Shown here: positions 9,101 to 14,874 of the stretch, piece by piece
How positions within the stretch are numbered: position 1 is the first letter of the stretch
Layout of the letters: each line of letters begins with the position of its first letter
DNA from: Bacteroidales bacterium UBA1223
Lineage (GTDB): Bacteria; Bacteroidota; Bacteroidia; Bacteroidales; P3
Direction: 5' to 3'
DNA length: 15,726 bases
NCBI GenBank assembly: GCA_002309155.1
Contig: DBXB01000066.1
Location: 2,910-18,635, forward strand
The notes under the pieces: model-generated
What the model was told of the DNA's origin: nothing
What the model saw: only the letters and a program-made list of their open reading frames with translations
The model's database searches: none
Program-made: the position numbers and the translations under genes

Positions 9101-9323
9101 TGGTGAGCTTGAACAGACCTCCGGCAACGCCTCCCGCATAGAGAGTGGTGTTGGTCGGATCGTTCTGATCGACAATCATGGCACGTACACGTCCACCAAT
9201 GTTGTCTGGTCCTATTTCGATGAGATTGTTCATGTAATTTGCTTTCGTTTGGGCCGAGGCAAAATGGACTCCGCCAATGAAAGCAGCAACAATTAGACCG
9301 ATTAGTAATTTTTTGCTTTTCAT
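6165..9323 (-). CDS. Secreted beta-propeller (BNR/sortilin-like) protein with T9SS sorting domain
   Basis: 1052 residues, complete. The signal peptide is residues 1-24 (FASA|Q). The mature part opens with IGPDNIGGRVRAMIVD followed by LYAGGVAGGLFK, the usual start of Bacteroidota proteins built from WD40/YVTN/BNR-like propeller blades. Further blade-like motifs recur, for example ILIGTGEGL (109-116), IYAGTDNGLYR (177-187), YFATDGGIYIS (407-417), IIYAGTEKGVF (863-873) and IYFGTYGRGIF (931-941). A region of about 550-670 lacks blade motifs and looks like an inserted beta domain. Residues 971-1052 form a T9SS type A sorting domain with MKIYPNP, YDITGKLV, GMYLVNV and a final FIVR. Expected location: cell surface or outside the cell. 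No glycosidase active site was identified, so a binding or scaffold role is as likely as catalysis. The first ATG precedes a good signal peptide. Confidence 0.9.
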   Translation of the reverse strand: MKSKKLLIGLIVAAFIGGVHFASAQTKANYMNNLIEIGPDNIGGRVRAMIVDQNDPTNTTLYAGGVAGGLFKLTSASSTWQYIPYFTSDNNEITLPISCMAQLPNGQILIGTGEGLVEKHGVNDDRMAPRGRGLYRFNPDKNSFKLITATNPVVNSNWDYINRVAVMTVEGDSYMYIYAGTDNGLYRWKLSIEDPDWETEPTAVITGESIQDIVMLPLDNIAYVSAPGRLYRIGNVTGQSQPVDVTTSNSAFGTSSRIELAGTTVREWDNSINGRTHHTYMYAVVVNELGLLDGVFLTMDQQNWTRLTTATVVPFNSTNPGTLNASIAIDPINPKRIFLGGATLWAGEGYVENSNYQWIKQSYSEDEMNNGNYMGTVYSNPMFVHSGIHQIIPTVYIDNGDTLWRTYFATDGGIYISETSDMYVFRSLNKGLNTVQFNEIAVTPDGSIIGGAIDNSCPFIQARNAHHGSIPTNEWYDNDPNSIINHMSNIIWNGNGGGVATSRFQQILPFTRRTVFVSSEPGRFSYLGRDGYIDVASYARACNDYADYTNTQTWTIADAFTANSVLTSNPIPKMRIWETTNNTIWNDSITFTIDTNVAYIHNGEEAVLTGNTQIVPGDKVLVASKPNYDYPFYHTFTETFTVKDRMTHTVPNKVISRMIVTGRNISSGSGTVYITLTPNYFRNVWSFSESSSTDPNTLNKLMHWATLYAADAGYTVGDVAFSRDGTSIFIAVTNDATGKSFIFRIYDFTLADANNPLTMKTQLRFQKDYVGNPRITHFDTIFAADGNWFNRPITSLCVDPRDNEDNLIITFGGYNNGDPNMVYVKNATSPSRIVTNIPVINNAANMSATDPVYSALVECTHGIIYAGTEKGVFTATNANSPNWQNFGSFNGVPVTSIVQQTSNLPSTHYTTREGVNDVTYLFAKTKYPYAIYFGTYGRGIFMDTTFVTDHVAEVCDSNFWGINVVDNGQNSMKIYPNPAITTATLDLSIVKNGNAVIKIYDITGKLVHSEKLGYLSEGDHHYTIDCSKFSHGMYLVNVNIGNESATSKFIVR

Positions 9324-9375
9324 AAGATATTAATAATTAATTAGATTTTTGATTTCACGCTAAAAATATAATATG

Positions 9376-9383
9376 CAAAGATA
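9376..9383 (-). promoter_or_regulatory. -7 box of the 1052-residue gene
   Basis: On the minus strand this is TATCTTTG, matching TAnnTTTG and identical to the -7 box of the 1791-residue gene. No clear TTTG stands at the -33 position (around 9402), so the promoter may be weaker or activator-dependent. The leader would be about 45 bases, AT-rich and without a Shine-Dalgarno sequence. Confidence 0.6.
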
Positions 9384-9463
9384 AGTTTTATTTTTGAATA
9401 TACTATGATTTCCCTATTAAAAAATCAAAAAAATTATCAACATTACAATTTTTTTTTTCGAGA

Positions 9464-9471
9464 CACGTTTG
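9464..9471 (+). promoter_or_regulatory. Weak candidate -7 box for the bat cluster
   Basis: CACGTTTG fits TAnnTTTG at five of six defined positions and lies 41 bases before the moxR start in the divergent 189-base spacer. No -33 TTTG is seen at the right distance. I found no better plus-strand match between 9324 and 9512. Confidence 0.3.
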
Positions 9472-9512
9472 TTTTCCGTTTTAAAAATGATTAGAAATAA
9501 AACGTAAAAATC

Positions 9513-10508
9513 ATGAATGAGACAATAAACATTCAGGAATTGAATGCACGCATTGAGTGTGAAAGCGCGATAGTCGACACGCTTATGATGGAAATGCGTA
9601 AAAATATTGTGGGTCAGAAACATATGGTTGAGAGCCTGATGCTCGGTCTGCTTTCCAACGGCCACGTGTTGCTGGAAGGTGTCCCCGGTTTGGCAAAGAC
9701 TCTGACTATTACCACGTTGGCAAATGCTATTGATGCCAAATTCAGCCGAATCCAGTTTACTCCCGACCTGTTACCGGCCGACCTTATCGGAACAATGATT
9801 TACAGTCAGAAGAACGAATCGTTCCAGGTTAAGAAAGGACCTATCTTTTCGAACTTCATCCTTGCGGATGAAATCAACCGTGCTCCCGCTAAAGTTCAGA
9901 GCGCCCTTCTCGAAGCCATGCAGGAACGTCAGGTCACCATCGGCGAGACTACCTACAAGTTGGAGGAACCATTCCTTGTGATGGCTACCCAGAACCCCAT
10001 AGAGCAGGAGGGTACATATCCATTGCCCGAGGCTCAGGTCGACCGTTTCATGCTTAAGGTGGTTATCAGCTATCCTGAGAAGGAGGAGGAGAAACAGATT
10101 CTCCACCAGAGTCTTGGCGAGGGCTTCAACCGTCAGACTGCCATGATGAAACCCGAGGACATCCTGAAGGCTCGAAACCTGGTCAGGGAAGTCTATATGG
10201 ACGAGAAAATCGAGAGTTATATTACTGATATAATCTTCGCGACCCGTTATCCTGAACAATACCGTCTTGAGAAACTTAAACCGATGATTAGTTACGGAGC
10301 CTCACCACGTGGTAGCATCAGTCTGGCGCAGGCTTCTAAGAGCTATGCTTTCATGAAGCGTCGCGGCTATGTCATCCCCGAGGATGTGAGGGTTGTGGCG
10401 ATGGATGTCTTGCGTCATCGTATCGGTCTCACCTACGAGGCTGAGGCTGAGAATGTCAAGAGCGAGGAAATCGTCAACGAGATCCTTAACCGTGTCGATG
10501 TGCCATAA
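9513..10508 (+). CDS. moxR: MoxR-family AAA+ ATPase
   Basis: 331 residues, the usual length. Walker A is GVPGLAKT (56-63), Walker B FILADEINR (115-123), sensor 1 ATQNP (158-162), the arginine-containing DRF is at 176-178, and GASPRGS (262-268) is the C-terminal sensor-2 region. All key residues are present, so it should be an active cytoplasmic ATPase. MoxR proteins act as chaperone-like partners of von Willebrand A proteins, and here it heads a cluster with DUF58, BatA and BatB. The ATG at 9513 has an A-rich leader without Shine-Dalgarno. The gene is followed by a 207-base repeat-filled gap instead of the tight coupling seen further down. Confidence 0.95.
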   Translation: MNETINIQELNARIECESAIVDTLMMEMRKNIVGQKHMVESLMLGLLSNGHVLLEGVPGLAKTLTITTLANAIDAKFSRIQFTPDLLPADLIGTMIYSQKNESFQVKKGPIFSNFILADEINRAPAKVQSALLEAMQERQVTIGETTYKLEEPFLVMATQNPIEQEGTYPLPEAQVDRFMLKVVISYPEKEEEKQILHQSLGEGFNRQTAMMKPEDILKARNLVREVYMDEKIESYITDIIFATRYPEQYRLEKLKPMISYGASPRGSISLAQASKSYAFMKRRGYVIPEDVRVVAMDVLRHRIGLTYEAEAENVKSEEIVNEILNRVDVP

Positions 10509-10526
10509 GTTTAAGAGTTTGAAAGT

Positions 10527-10580
10527 TTTCTAGAGTTTCTAGAATTTCTAGATTCTCTAGGATTTCTAGAGTATCTAGAT
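10527..10580 (+). repeat. 9-bp TTTCTAGAN array, six units (copy 2)
   Basis: Six consecutive 9-base units of the same kind as 6021-6083, every one with CTAG. It begins 18 bases after the moxR stop, preceded by GTTTAAGAG and followed by two GTTAAA units (10582-10593), as in copy 1. The order of flanks is therefore shared between two spacers about 4.5 kb apart. Confidence 0.85.
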
Positions 10581-10615
10581 TGTTAAAGTTAAAGTTTAAT
10601 AACGAGAATCGAAAT

Positions 10616-10715
10616 AACAACATAACAACTTAACAACACAACGATTAAACAATTAAACGATTAAACGATTAAACAATTAAACAATTAAACATATCAACAT
10701 ATCAACGTATCAACG
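10616..10715 (+). repeat. 8-bp AAC-initial array running into the DUF58 start codon (array B)
   Basis: Twelve consecutive 8-mers from 10616 to 10711 all begin with AAC. Three are AACAACNN, six are AACRATTA and three are AACRTATC. A thirteenth unit (10712-10719) also begins AAC and contains the ATG at 10716. The tract is nearly G-free and should be unstructured in RNA. It leaves no room for a Shine-Dalgarno sequence, so it forms the whole proximal leader of the DUF58 gene. Confidence 0.9.
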
Positions 10716-11582
10716 ATGAATGATGATATTTTAAAGAAAGTCCGCAAGATTGAAATCAAGGCGCGGGGACTGTCGCAGCAGATGTTCTCGGGCGAATACC
10801 ACAGTGCCTTCAAGGGTCGTGGTATGGCTTTCAGTGAGGTCAGGGAATATCAGTATGGCGACGACGTGAGGAATATCGACTGGAATGTCACGGCACGTCT
10901 CAATCATCCTTATGTGAAGATATTCGAGGAGGAGCGTGAATTGACCGTGATGCTGCTTGTCGATGTCAGCGGTTCCCACCGGTTTGGCACCACGTCGCAG
11001 TACAAATCAGAGCTGATAGCTGAGATTGCAGCCACTCTTGCTTTCTCGGCGATACACAATAACGACAAAGTCGGTGTCGTGATGTTCAGCGACCGTATCG
11101 AAAAATTCATTCCTCCCAAGAAGGGTAGCAGCCATATACTCCGCATTATCCGTGAGCTTATTGATTATGAGCCAGTGGGTAAGGGGACTGATATCGCTGA
11201 GGCTCTGCGTTATTTCACCAATGTGACTAAGAAACGCTCGACAGCATTTCTTCTTAGCGACCTCTATGACGACGATTATGAGAATGCGTTGAAGATTGCC
11301 GCCGGCAAGCACGACTTGGTGGTCCTTCATATCGACGATCCCCGTGAACATGCCCTGCCCAGCATGGGTCTGGTGTCGTTCAGGGACCTGGAGAGTGGTG
11401 AGATACACTGGATTGACACCTCCTCGCGTGAGGTGCGACAGTCATACAGCGACTATTGTCGAAAGTATGAGGAACTGTGTGAGACTCTTTTCCAGAAATA
11501 TGGTATCGATCACACTACTATCACTACCGGTCAAGACTTCGTCAAACCGCTTATCTCACTTTTTAAAAGGAGAAATTCATGA
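10716..11582 (+). CDS. DUF58 (vWA-like) protein of the bat cluster
   Basis: 288 residues. The DUF58 signature YQYGDDVRNIDWNVTARLNH lies at 45-64, followed by a von Willebrand A-like fold. The fold has MIDAS DVSGS (83-87), a MIDAS threonine in GKGTD (155-159) and SDLYDDD (181-187). There is no signal peptide or membrane segment, so it is cytoplasmic. In this family it partners the MoxR ATPase. The stop codon overlaps the next start (ATGA at 11579-11582), implying translational coupling. Its own start has no Shine-Dalgarno and is preceded by the 8-bp array. Confidence 0.93.
   Translation: MNDDILKKVRKIEIKARGLSQQMFSGEYHSAFKGRGMAFSEVREYQYGDDVRNIDWNVTARLNHPYVKIFEEERELTVMLLVDVSGSHRFGTTSQYKSELIAEIAATLAFSAIHNNDKVGVVMFSDRIEKFIPPKKGSSHILRIIRELIDYEPVGKGTDIAEALRYFTNVTKKRSTAFLLSDLYDDDYENALKIAAGKHDLVVLHIDDPREHALPSMGLVSFRDLESGEIHWIDTSSREVRQSYSDYCRKYEELCETLFQKYGIDHTTITTGQDFVKPLISLFKRRNS
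11567..11573 (+). promoter_or_regulatory. Shine-Dalgarno-like AAGGAGA before the overlapping start
   Basis: AAGGAGA lies five bases before the ATG at 11579, inside the end of the DUF58 gene. It also encodes part of that protein's Lys-Arg-Arg tail, so its role in initiation is likely but unproven. It contrasts with the SD-less start at 10716. Confidence 0.6.
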
Positions 11583-12586
11583 AACGCAACATAAAATTCT
11601 TATTGGTTCTGTCGTTTGTGGCTGTCAATCTGACCGCGGCTTCACAGACCGTTGCCGACAGTGTCGCCCGTGTGACCAATGTTGACGGAATGACGTTGTC
11701 GGTGACGCTCACTCCCGACAGTATCACTATCGGAGACCAGGCGACACTCACCCTCACGGTGAACAATGTAGGTAACCATACCGTGGTATTTCCTCCTCTG
11801 CAGCAGATGAACTATGGCTCATTAGAGCCGTTGTCCCTCACGATGGATACTATCCTCTCGGCCGATGGCAAGAAACAGATAGTTCAGAAGGTTATCGTGA
11901 CTTCTTTCAATGTTGGAAGAAACCCTGTCGCAGGCTTTTCTGTCATCGTCGCCGATGCGGGGAATGGCAGTGTTCTGTTCTGCCCCGACACCTTGTTGCT
12001 GGATGTGGCTTATATGTCTGACGCCGACACTGTCAGCTGTGAGGTGAAGGCGGATTCCGGCATCGTCAGCGAACCTTATACATTTTGGGAAATATTCCGT
12101 TGGATTCTATGGGGTTTGCTGGCTGTCGCCGCAATCTTCGCCGTTGTCTGGATTATCAAGCGTCGTAAGGAGAACAAACCTATCGTGGTGCTTCCGCATG
12201 CCAAGCCAGTCTCTCCAGACAGGAGGGCTCTCTCTGAACTCGAGGCATTGCGACGCAAAGAGCTGTGGCAAAAGGGTAGGGTGAAGAAATACTACACCGA
12301 TATGACCGACATTGTGCGACGCTTCCTTCAAAATATGTATGGAATCTCAGCCTCAGAGATGACTACCCGTCAGACTCTCCGTGCGTTCCATGCTATCGAC
12401 GACTGGAGTGAAGAGAGCGACACGCTGTTGAAGCAACTCCTTCAGAAGGCCGATATGGTAAAGTTCGCAAAGTCTCAACCCGAAGCTTACGAACACGACT
12501 TGGCCATGCAGAACGCCGTGGATTTTATCCGCAAGGTCGTCGAGGTCCATAAATTGAATAACCCTGAAAACGAGGAGAAAAAATAA
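11579..12586 (+). CDS. Signal peptide and single-TM protein resembling DUF4381 proteins
   Basis: 335 residues. The signal peptide is residues 1-22 (TAAS|Q). About 23-165 is a periplasmic beta-rich domain (SVTLTPDSITIGDQATLTLTV). One membrane segment spans about 170-194 and is followed by KRRK. The cytoplasmic helical tail (about 205-330) has LWQKGRVKKYYTDMTDIVRRFL, MTTRQTL and ADMVKFAKSQPEAYE, motifs I associate with DUF4381-type proteins of MoxR/vWA clusters. The placement between the DUF58 gene and batA, with ATGA and TAATG overlaps at the two ends, says it belongs to the same complex. It probably links the cytoplasmic ATPase side to the envelope; that is inference. It is too short for BatD and lacks repeated Ig-like domains. 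Confidence 0.8.
   Translation: MKRNIKFLLVLSFVAVNLTAASQTVADSVARVTNVDGMTLSVTLTPDSITIGDQATLTLTVNNVGNHTVVFPPLQQMNYGSLEPLSLTMDTILSADGKKQIVQKVIVTSFNVGRNPVAGFSVIVADAGNGSVLFCPDTLLLDVAYMSDADTVSCEVKADSGIVSEPYTFWEIFRWILWGLLAVAAIFAVVWIIKRRKENKPIVVLPHAKPVSPDRRALSELEALRRKELWQKGRVKKYYTDMTDIVRRFLQNMYGISASEMTTRQTLRAFHAIDDWSEESDTLLKQLLQKADMVKFAKSQPEAYEHDLAMQNAVDFIRKVVEVHKLNNPENEEKK
12573..12577 (+). promoter_or_regulatory. AGGAG before batA
   Basis: AGGAG lies eight bases ahead of the ATG at 12586, within the Glu-Glu codons ending the upstream gene. The TAATG overlap there means batA is probably translated by reinitiation. Confidence 0.5.
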
Positions 12587-13560
12587 TGTTTGGAAATATC
12601 AGTTTCGCTCATCCCTGGATATTGTTGCTGTTGGCCGTCGTGCCTCTGATGATAGTATGGTATGTGTTGAGACACAAGCATATCAAAGCTCCCGTCAACA
12701 TCCCGTCTCTTGAGATGTTTGGTGGCGGACACAGGTCGCCCAGATTGTTTCTGTATCATTTGCGTTTCGTGTTGCGCTGTCTCGCTGTTACGCTCCTTGT
12801 CATAGCATTGGCTCGTCCACAAAGCAAGATGAGCAGGGAGGAGATGGAGATTGAGGGCATCGATATCGTTCTCGCAATGGATGTGTCGGGCAGTATGAAA
12901 GGTGAAGACTTCAAGCCTAACCGTCTGGAAGCCGCCAAGGATGTGGCGCTAAAGTTTATCGACGGCCGTCATAACGACCGTATCGCCCTTGTGGAATTTG
13001 CTGGCGAGGCCTTTACGCAGACTCCCCTCACCATCGACCATAATGTGTTGAACCGCCAACTTTCGGCAATGCGCACTGGACTGCTTGAAGACGGCACCGC
13101 CATAGGCGATGGACTGGCGACAGCCATCAACCGAATCAAGGACAGCAAGGCTGTCAGCAAGGTCATCATCCTCCTTACCGATGGCGTCAACAACCGTGGC
13201 TCCATCGATCCTGAGACTGCCGCTGAATTGGCGGGAGAATATGGCATTCGACTCTATACCATCGGTGTCGGAAGCCGTGGCGAGGTCCTGTACCACGATG
13301 AGTACGGTCGCCCGTTCCACTCCCGTGCCGACCTTGACGAGGGTCTGTTGACCCGCATGGCGGAGTCTACCGACGGCGGTCATTACTATCGTGCTACTAA
13401 CAAGAAATCTCTCGACGAGATATTCGCCGACATCGACAAGGTCGAGAAAACCCGTATTGATGTCACCCAATACCGTCAGACCAAGGACGAATACAAACCG
13501 TTGCTTCTTCTGGCACTGCTCGCCCTGGCTCTGGAACTACTGCTCAGATTAGACAATTGA
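12586..13560 (+). CDS. batA: BatA, membrane-anchored von Willebrand A protein
   Basis: 324 residues, typical length. Membrane segments lie at about 7-29, 57-76 and near the end (304-321). The vWA domain (about 90-285) carries MIDAS DVSGS (99-103), the threonine in DGTAIGDG (169-176) and TDG (198-200). The opening FAHPWILLLLAVVP and the segment VIALARPQS before the vWA domain match BatA proteins. The family is named after Bacteroides fragilis aerotolerance; it acts as metal-dependent protein-binding modules at the inner membrane with MoxR. The start overlaps the previous stop by one base. After its stop comes a 240-base repeat-rich gap before batB. Confidence 0.93.
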   Translation: MFGNISFAHPWILLLLAVVPLMIVWYVLRHKHIKAPVNIPSLEMFGGGHRSPRLFLYHLRFVLRCLAVTLLVIALARPQSKMSREEMEIEGIDIVLAMDVSGSMKGEDFKPNRLEAAKDVALKFIDGRHNDRIALVEFAGEAFTQTPLTIDHNVLNRQLSAMRTGLLEDGTAIGDGLATAINRIKDSKAVSKVIILLTDGVNNRGSIDPETAAELAGEYGIRLYTIGVGSRGEVLYHDEYGRPFHSRADLDEGLLTRMAESTDGGHYYRATNKKSLDEIFADIDKVEKTRIDVTQYRQTKDEYKPLLLLALLALALELLLRLDN

Positions 13561-13565
13561 TAATT

Positions 13566-13613
13566 AACCTTAACTATAACCTTAACTATAACTTTAACCT
13601 TAACCTTAACTTT
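13566..13613 (-). repeat. 6-bp AACYWT array, eight units
   Basis: Eight exact 6-base units (AACCTT, AACTAT or AACTTT) run from 13566 to 13613, starting six bases after the batA stop. In reverse complement the units read ARGGTT/AWAGTT, the same type as the short GTTAAG/GTTAAA stretches after both CTAG arrays (6085 and 10582). It thus looks like that motif amplified in the opposite orientation. Confidence 0.85.
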
Positions 13614-13691
13614 CTGCCTGCTTTGTAGGCTTTGAGCACCTTAGAAATAAATCAAATCAAGCGAAAAACCTCAGATACAAATTACTAAATC

Positions 13692-13800
13692 GACAATTAA
13701 ACAGATAAACAATTAAACGAATAAACAATTTCCTTCACACCTTCACACCATATCAACTTATCAACATATCAACATATCAACTTTTCAACATATCACTGAA
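13692..13800 (+). repeat. 8-bp period array ending at the batB start (array C)
   Basis: Thirteen consecutive 8-mers from 13692 to 13795 include AACAATTA, AACGAATA, CCTTCACA twice in a row and ACATATCA three times. The phase holds to five bases before the ATG at 13801, with a one-base shift midway. As in array B the AATTA-type units come first and the ATATC-type units last, next to the start codon. No Shine-Dalgarno is present. Confidence 0.87.
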
Positions 13801-14874
13801 ATGCATTTTGAACATATAAAACTTCTTTGGTTACTGGCTGTGATTCCCGTCATGGTCGTGGCTTTCATTCTGAGGCAACGGCACAGGAGGATAGTCATGG
13901 AGTCTTTCTCCGACAGGAAGATGCTGGGTCGTCTGCAACCAGATGTATCACGCCGCCGTCCCGTTGTCAAACTCACTCTTCTGTGTCTTGCTGTGGGATT
14001 CCTGGTTGTGGCTCTCGCCAACCCTCAGATGGGTAGCACTATAGCCGAAGGAGAACAGCGAGGTATTGATCTGGCGGTATGTATTGATGTCTCTAACAGT
14101 ATGCTCGCCCAGGATATGAAACCTAGTCGAATGGCGCGCAGCAAACAGGTGGTTCAGAACCTGATGTCTCAGTTGGGGGGCGACCGCATCTCCCTCGTGG
14201 TCTTCGCTGGCAGGGCGTTTATTGAGATGCCTCTGACTAACGACTACAGTGCCACGAAGATGTTCCTGGATCAAATCAATACCGACCTCATCAACCAGCA
14301 AGGCACAGCCATCGGCGACGCCATAGCCAAGGGTATGGCAACACTGGGCTACGGTGAGGAGGGTGACTCCGATACCCCACAGTGGGAACCCAACAAAAGT
14401 CGCGCGATAGTGATTATCAGCGACGGCGAGAACCATGAAGACGATGCTGTCGGAGCCGCCAAGGATGCAGCCGACCAGGGTATCATGGTGTGTACTATAG
14501 GAATCGGCACGCCCACCGGCGGACAGATACCTGTCATGAGCAGAAACGGGAAGGTCACTGACTGGCGCAAGGATGCCGACGGCAACATCGTCACAACCCG
14601 CCTGAATGAGGAAATGCTGAGCGACATAGCTCATGCCGGAAACGGTATATATGTCCATGCCGGAAACGGAAACGTCGCTGTGGACAATATCGTCAAACAG
14701 CTCTCAAAACTCGACAGTCAGAAGTTCGGAGCATCTCAATACAGTTCCTATAAATCGCAGTACCAATATCCTATGGCGGCTGGACTCTTCTTCTTGCTGC
14801 TAGAGGTCTTCATGTTTGAGCGTCGTAATCCTCGTATCAATTTTAACAAGTTAATCCGTAGGAGAGAGAAATGA
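13801..14874 (+). CDS. batB: BatB, membrane-anchored von Willebrand A protein
   Basis: 357 residues. Membrane segments lie at about 8-24, 55-74 and 324-338. The vWA domain (about 88-300) has MIDAS DVSNS (96-100), the threonine in QQGTAIGDA (166-174) and SDGEN (207-211). The start FEHIKLLWLLAVIPVM parallels that of BatA, showing the two are old paralogues. BatB normally pairs with BatA and BatC. The stop overlaps the batC start (ATGA at 14871-14874). Its own start lies directly after the 8-bp array and lacks a Shine-Dalgarno sequence; I saw no TAnnTTTG box in the gap, so it is probably transcribed by read-through from upstream. Confidence 0.93.
   Translation: MHFEHIKLLWLLAVIPVMVVAFILRQRHRRIVMESFSDRKMLGRLQPDVSRRRPVVKLTLLCLAVGFLVVALANPQMGSTIAEGEQRGIDLAVCIDVSNSMLAQDMKPSRMARSKQVVQNLMSQLGGDRISLVVFAGRAFIEMPLTNDYSATKMFLDQINTDLINQQGTAIGDAIAKGMATLGYGEEGDSDTPQWEPNKSRAIVIISDGENHEDDAVGAAKDAADQGIMVCTIGIGTPTGGQIPVMSRNGKVTDWRKDADGNIVTTRLNEEMLSDIAHAGNGIYVHAGNGNVAVDNIVKQLSKLDSQKFGASQYSSYKSQYQYPMAAGLFFLLLEVFMFERRNPRINFNKLIRRREK
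14860..14866 (+). promoter_or_regulatory. Shine-Dalgarno-like AGGAGAG before batC
   Basis: AGGAG (14860-14864) is six bases before the ATG at 14871, in the Arg-Arg-Glu codons ending batB. The overlap suggests translational coupling. Confidence 0.55.

Noticed and set aside
9441..9458. T run at 9449-9458 as a plus-strand terminator
   Set aside because: No stem precedes it, and no plus-strand gene ends there.
10507..10525. GTTTAAGAGTTTG as a -7 promoter box
   Set aside because: The spacing between TA and TTTG is four bases instead of two, and it sits within the purine repeats.
10616..10711. The 8-bp array as a CRISPR array
   Set aside because: Units are 8 bases with no spacers, and there are no cas genes.
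11579..12586. Calling the 335-residue gene batD
   Set aside because: BatD proteins are longer with several beta domains and usually follow batC; this one precedes batA and has the DUF4381-like cytoplasmic tail.
13616..13630. GC-rich 6-bp hairpin (GCCTGC / GTAGGC, TTT loop) after batA as a terminator
   Set aside because: The stem is short with a G-T pair and only three T follow. It could attenuate a little, but it does not justify splitting the operon.
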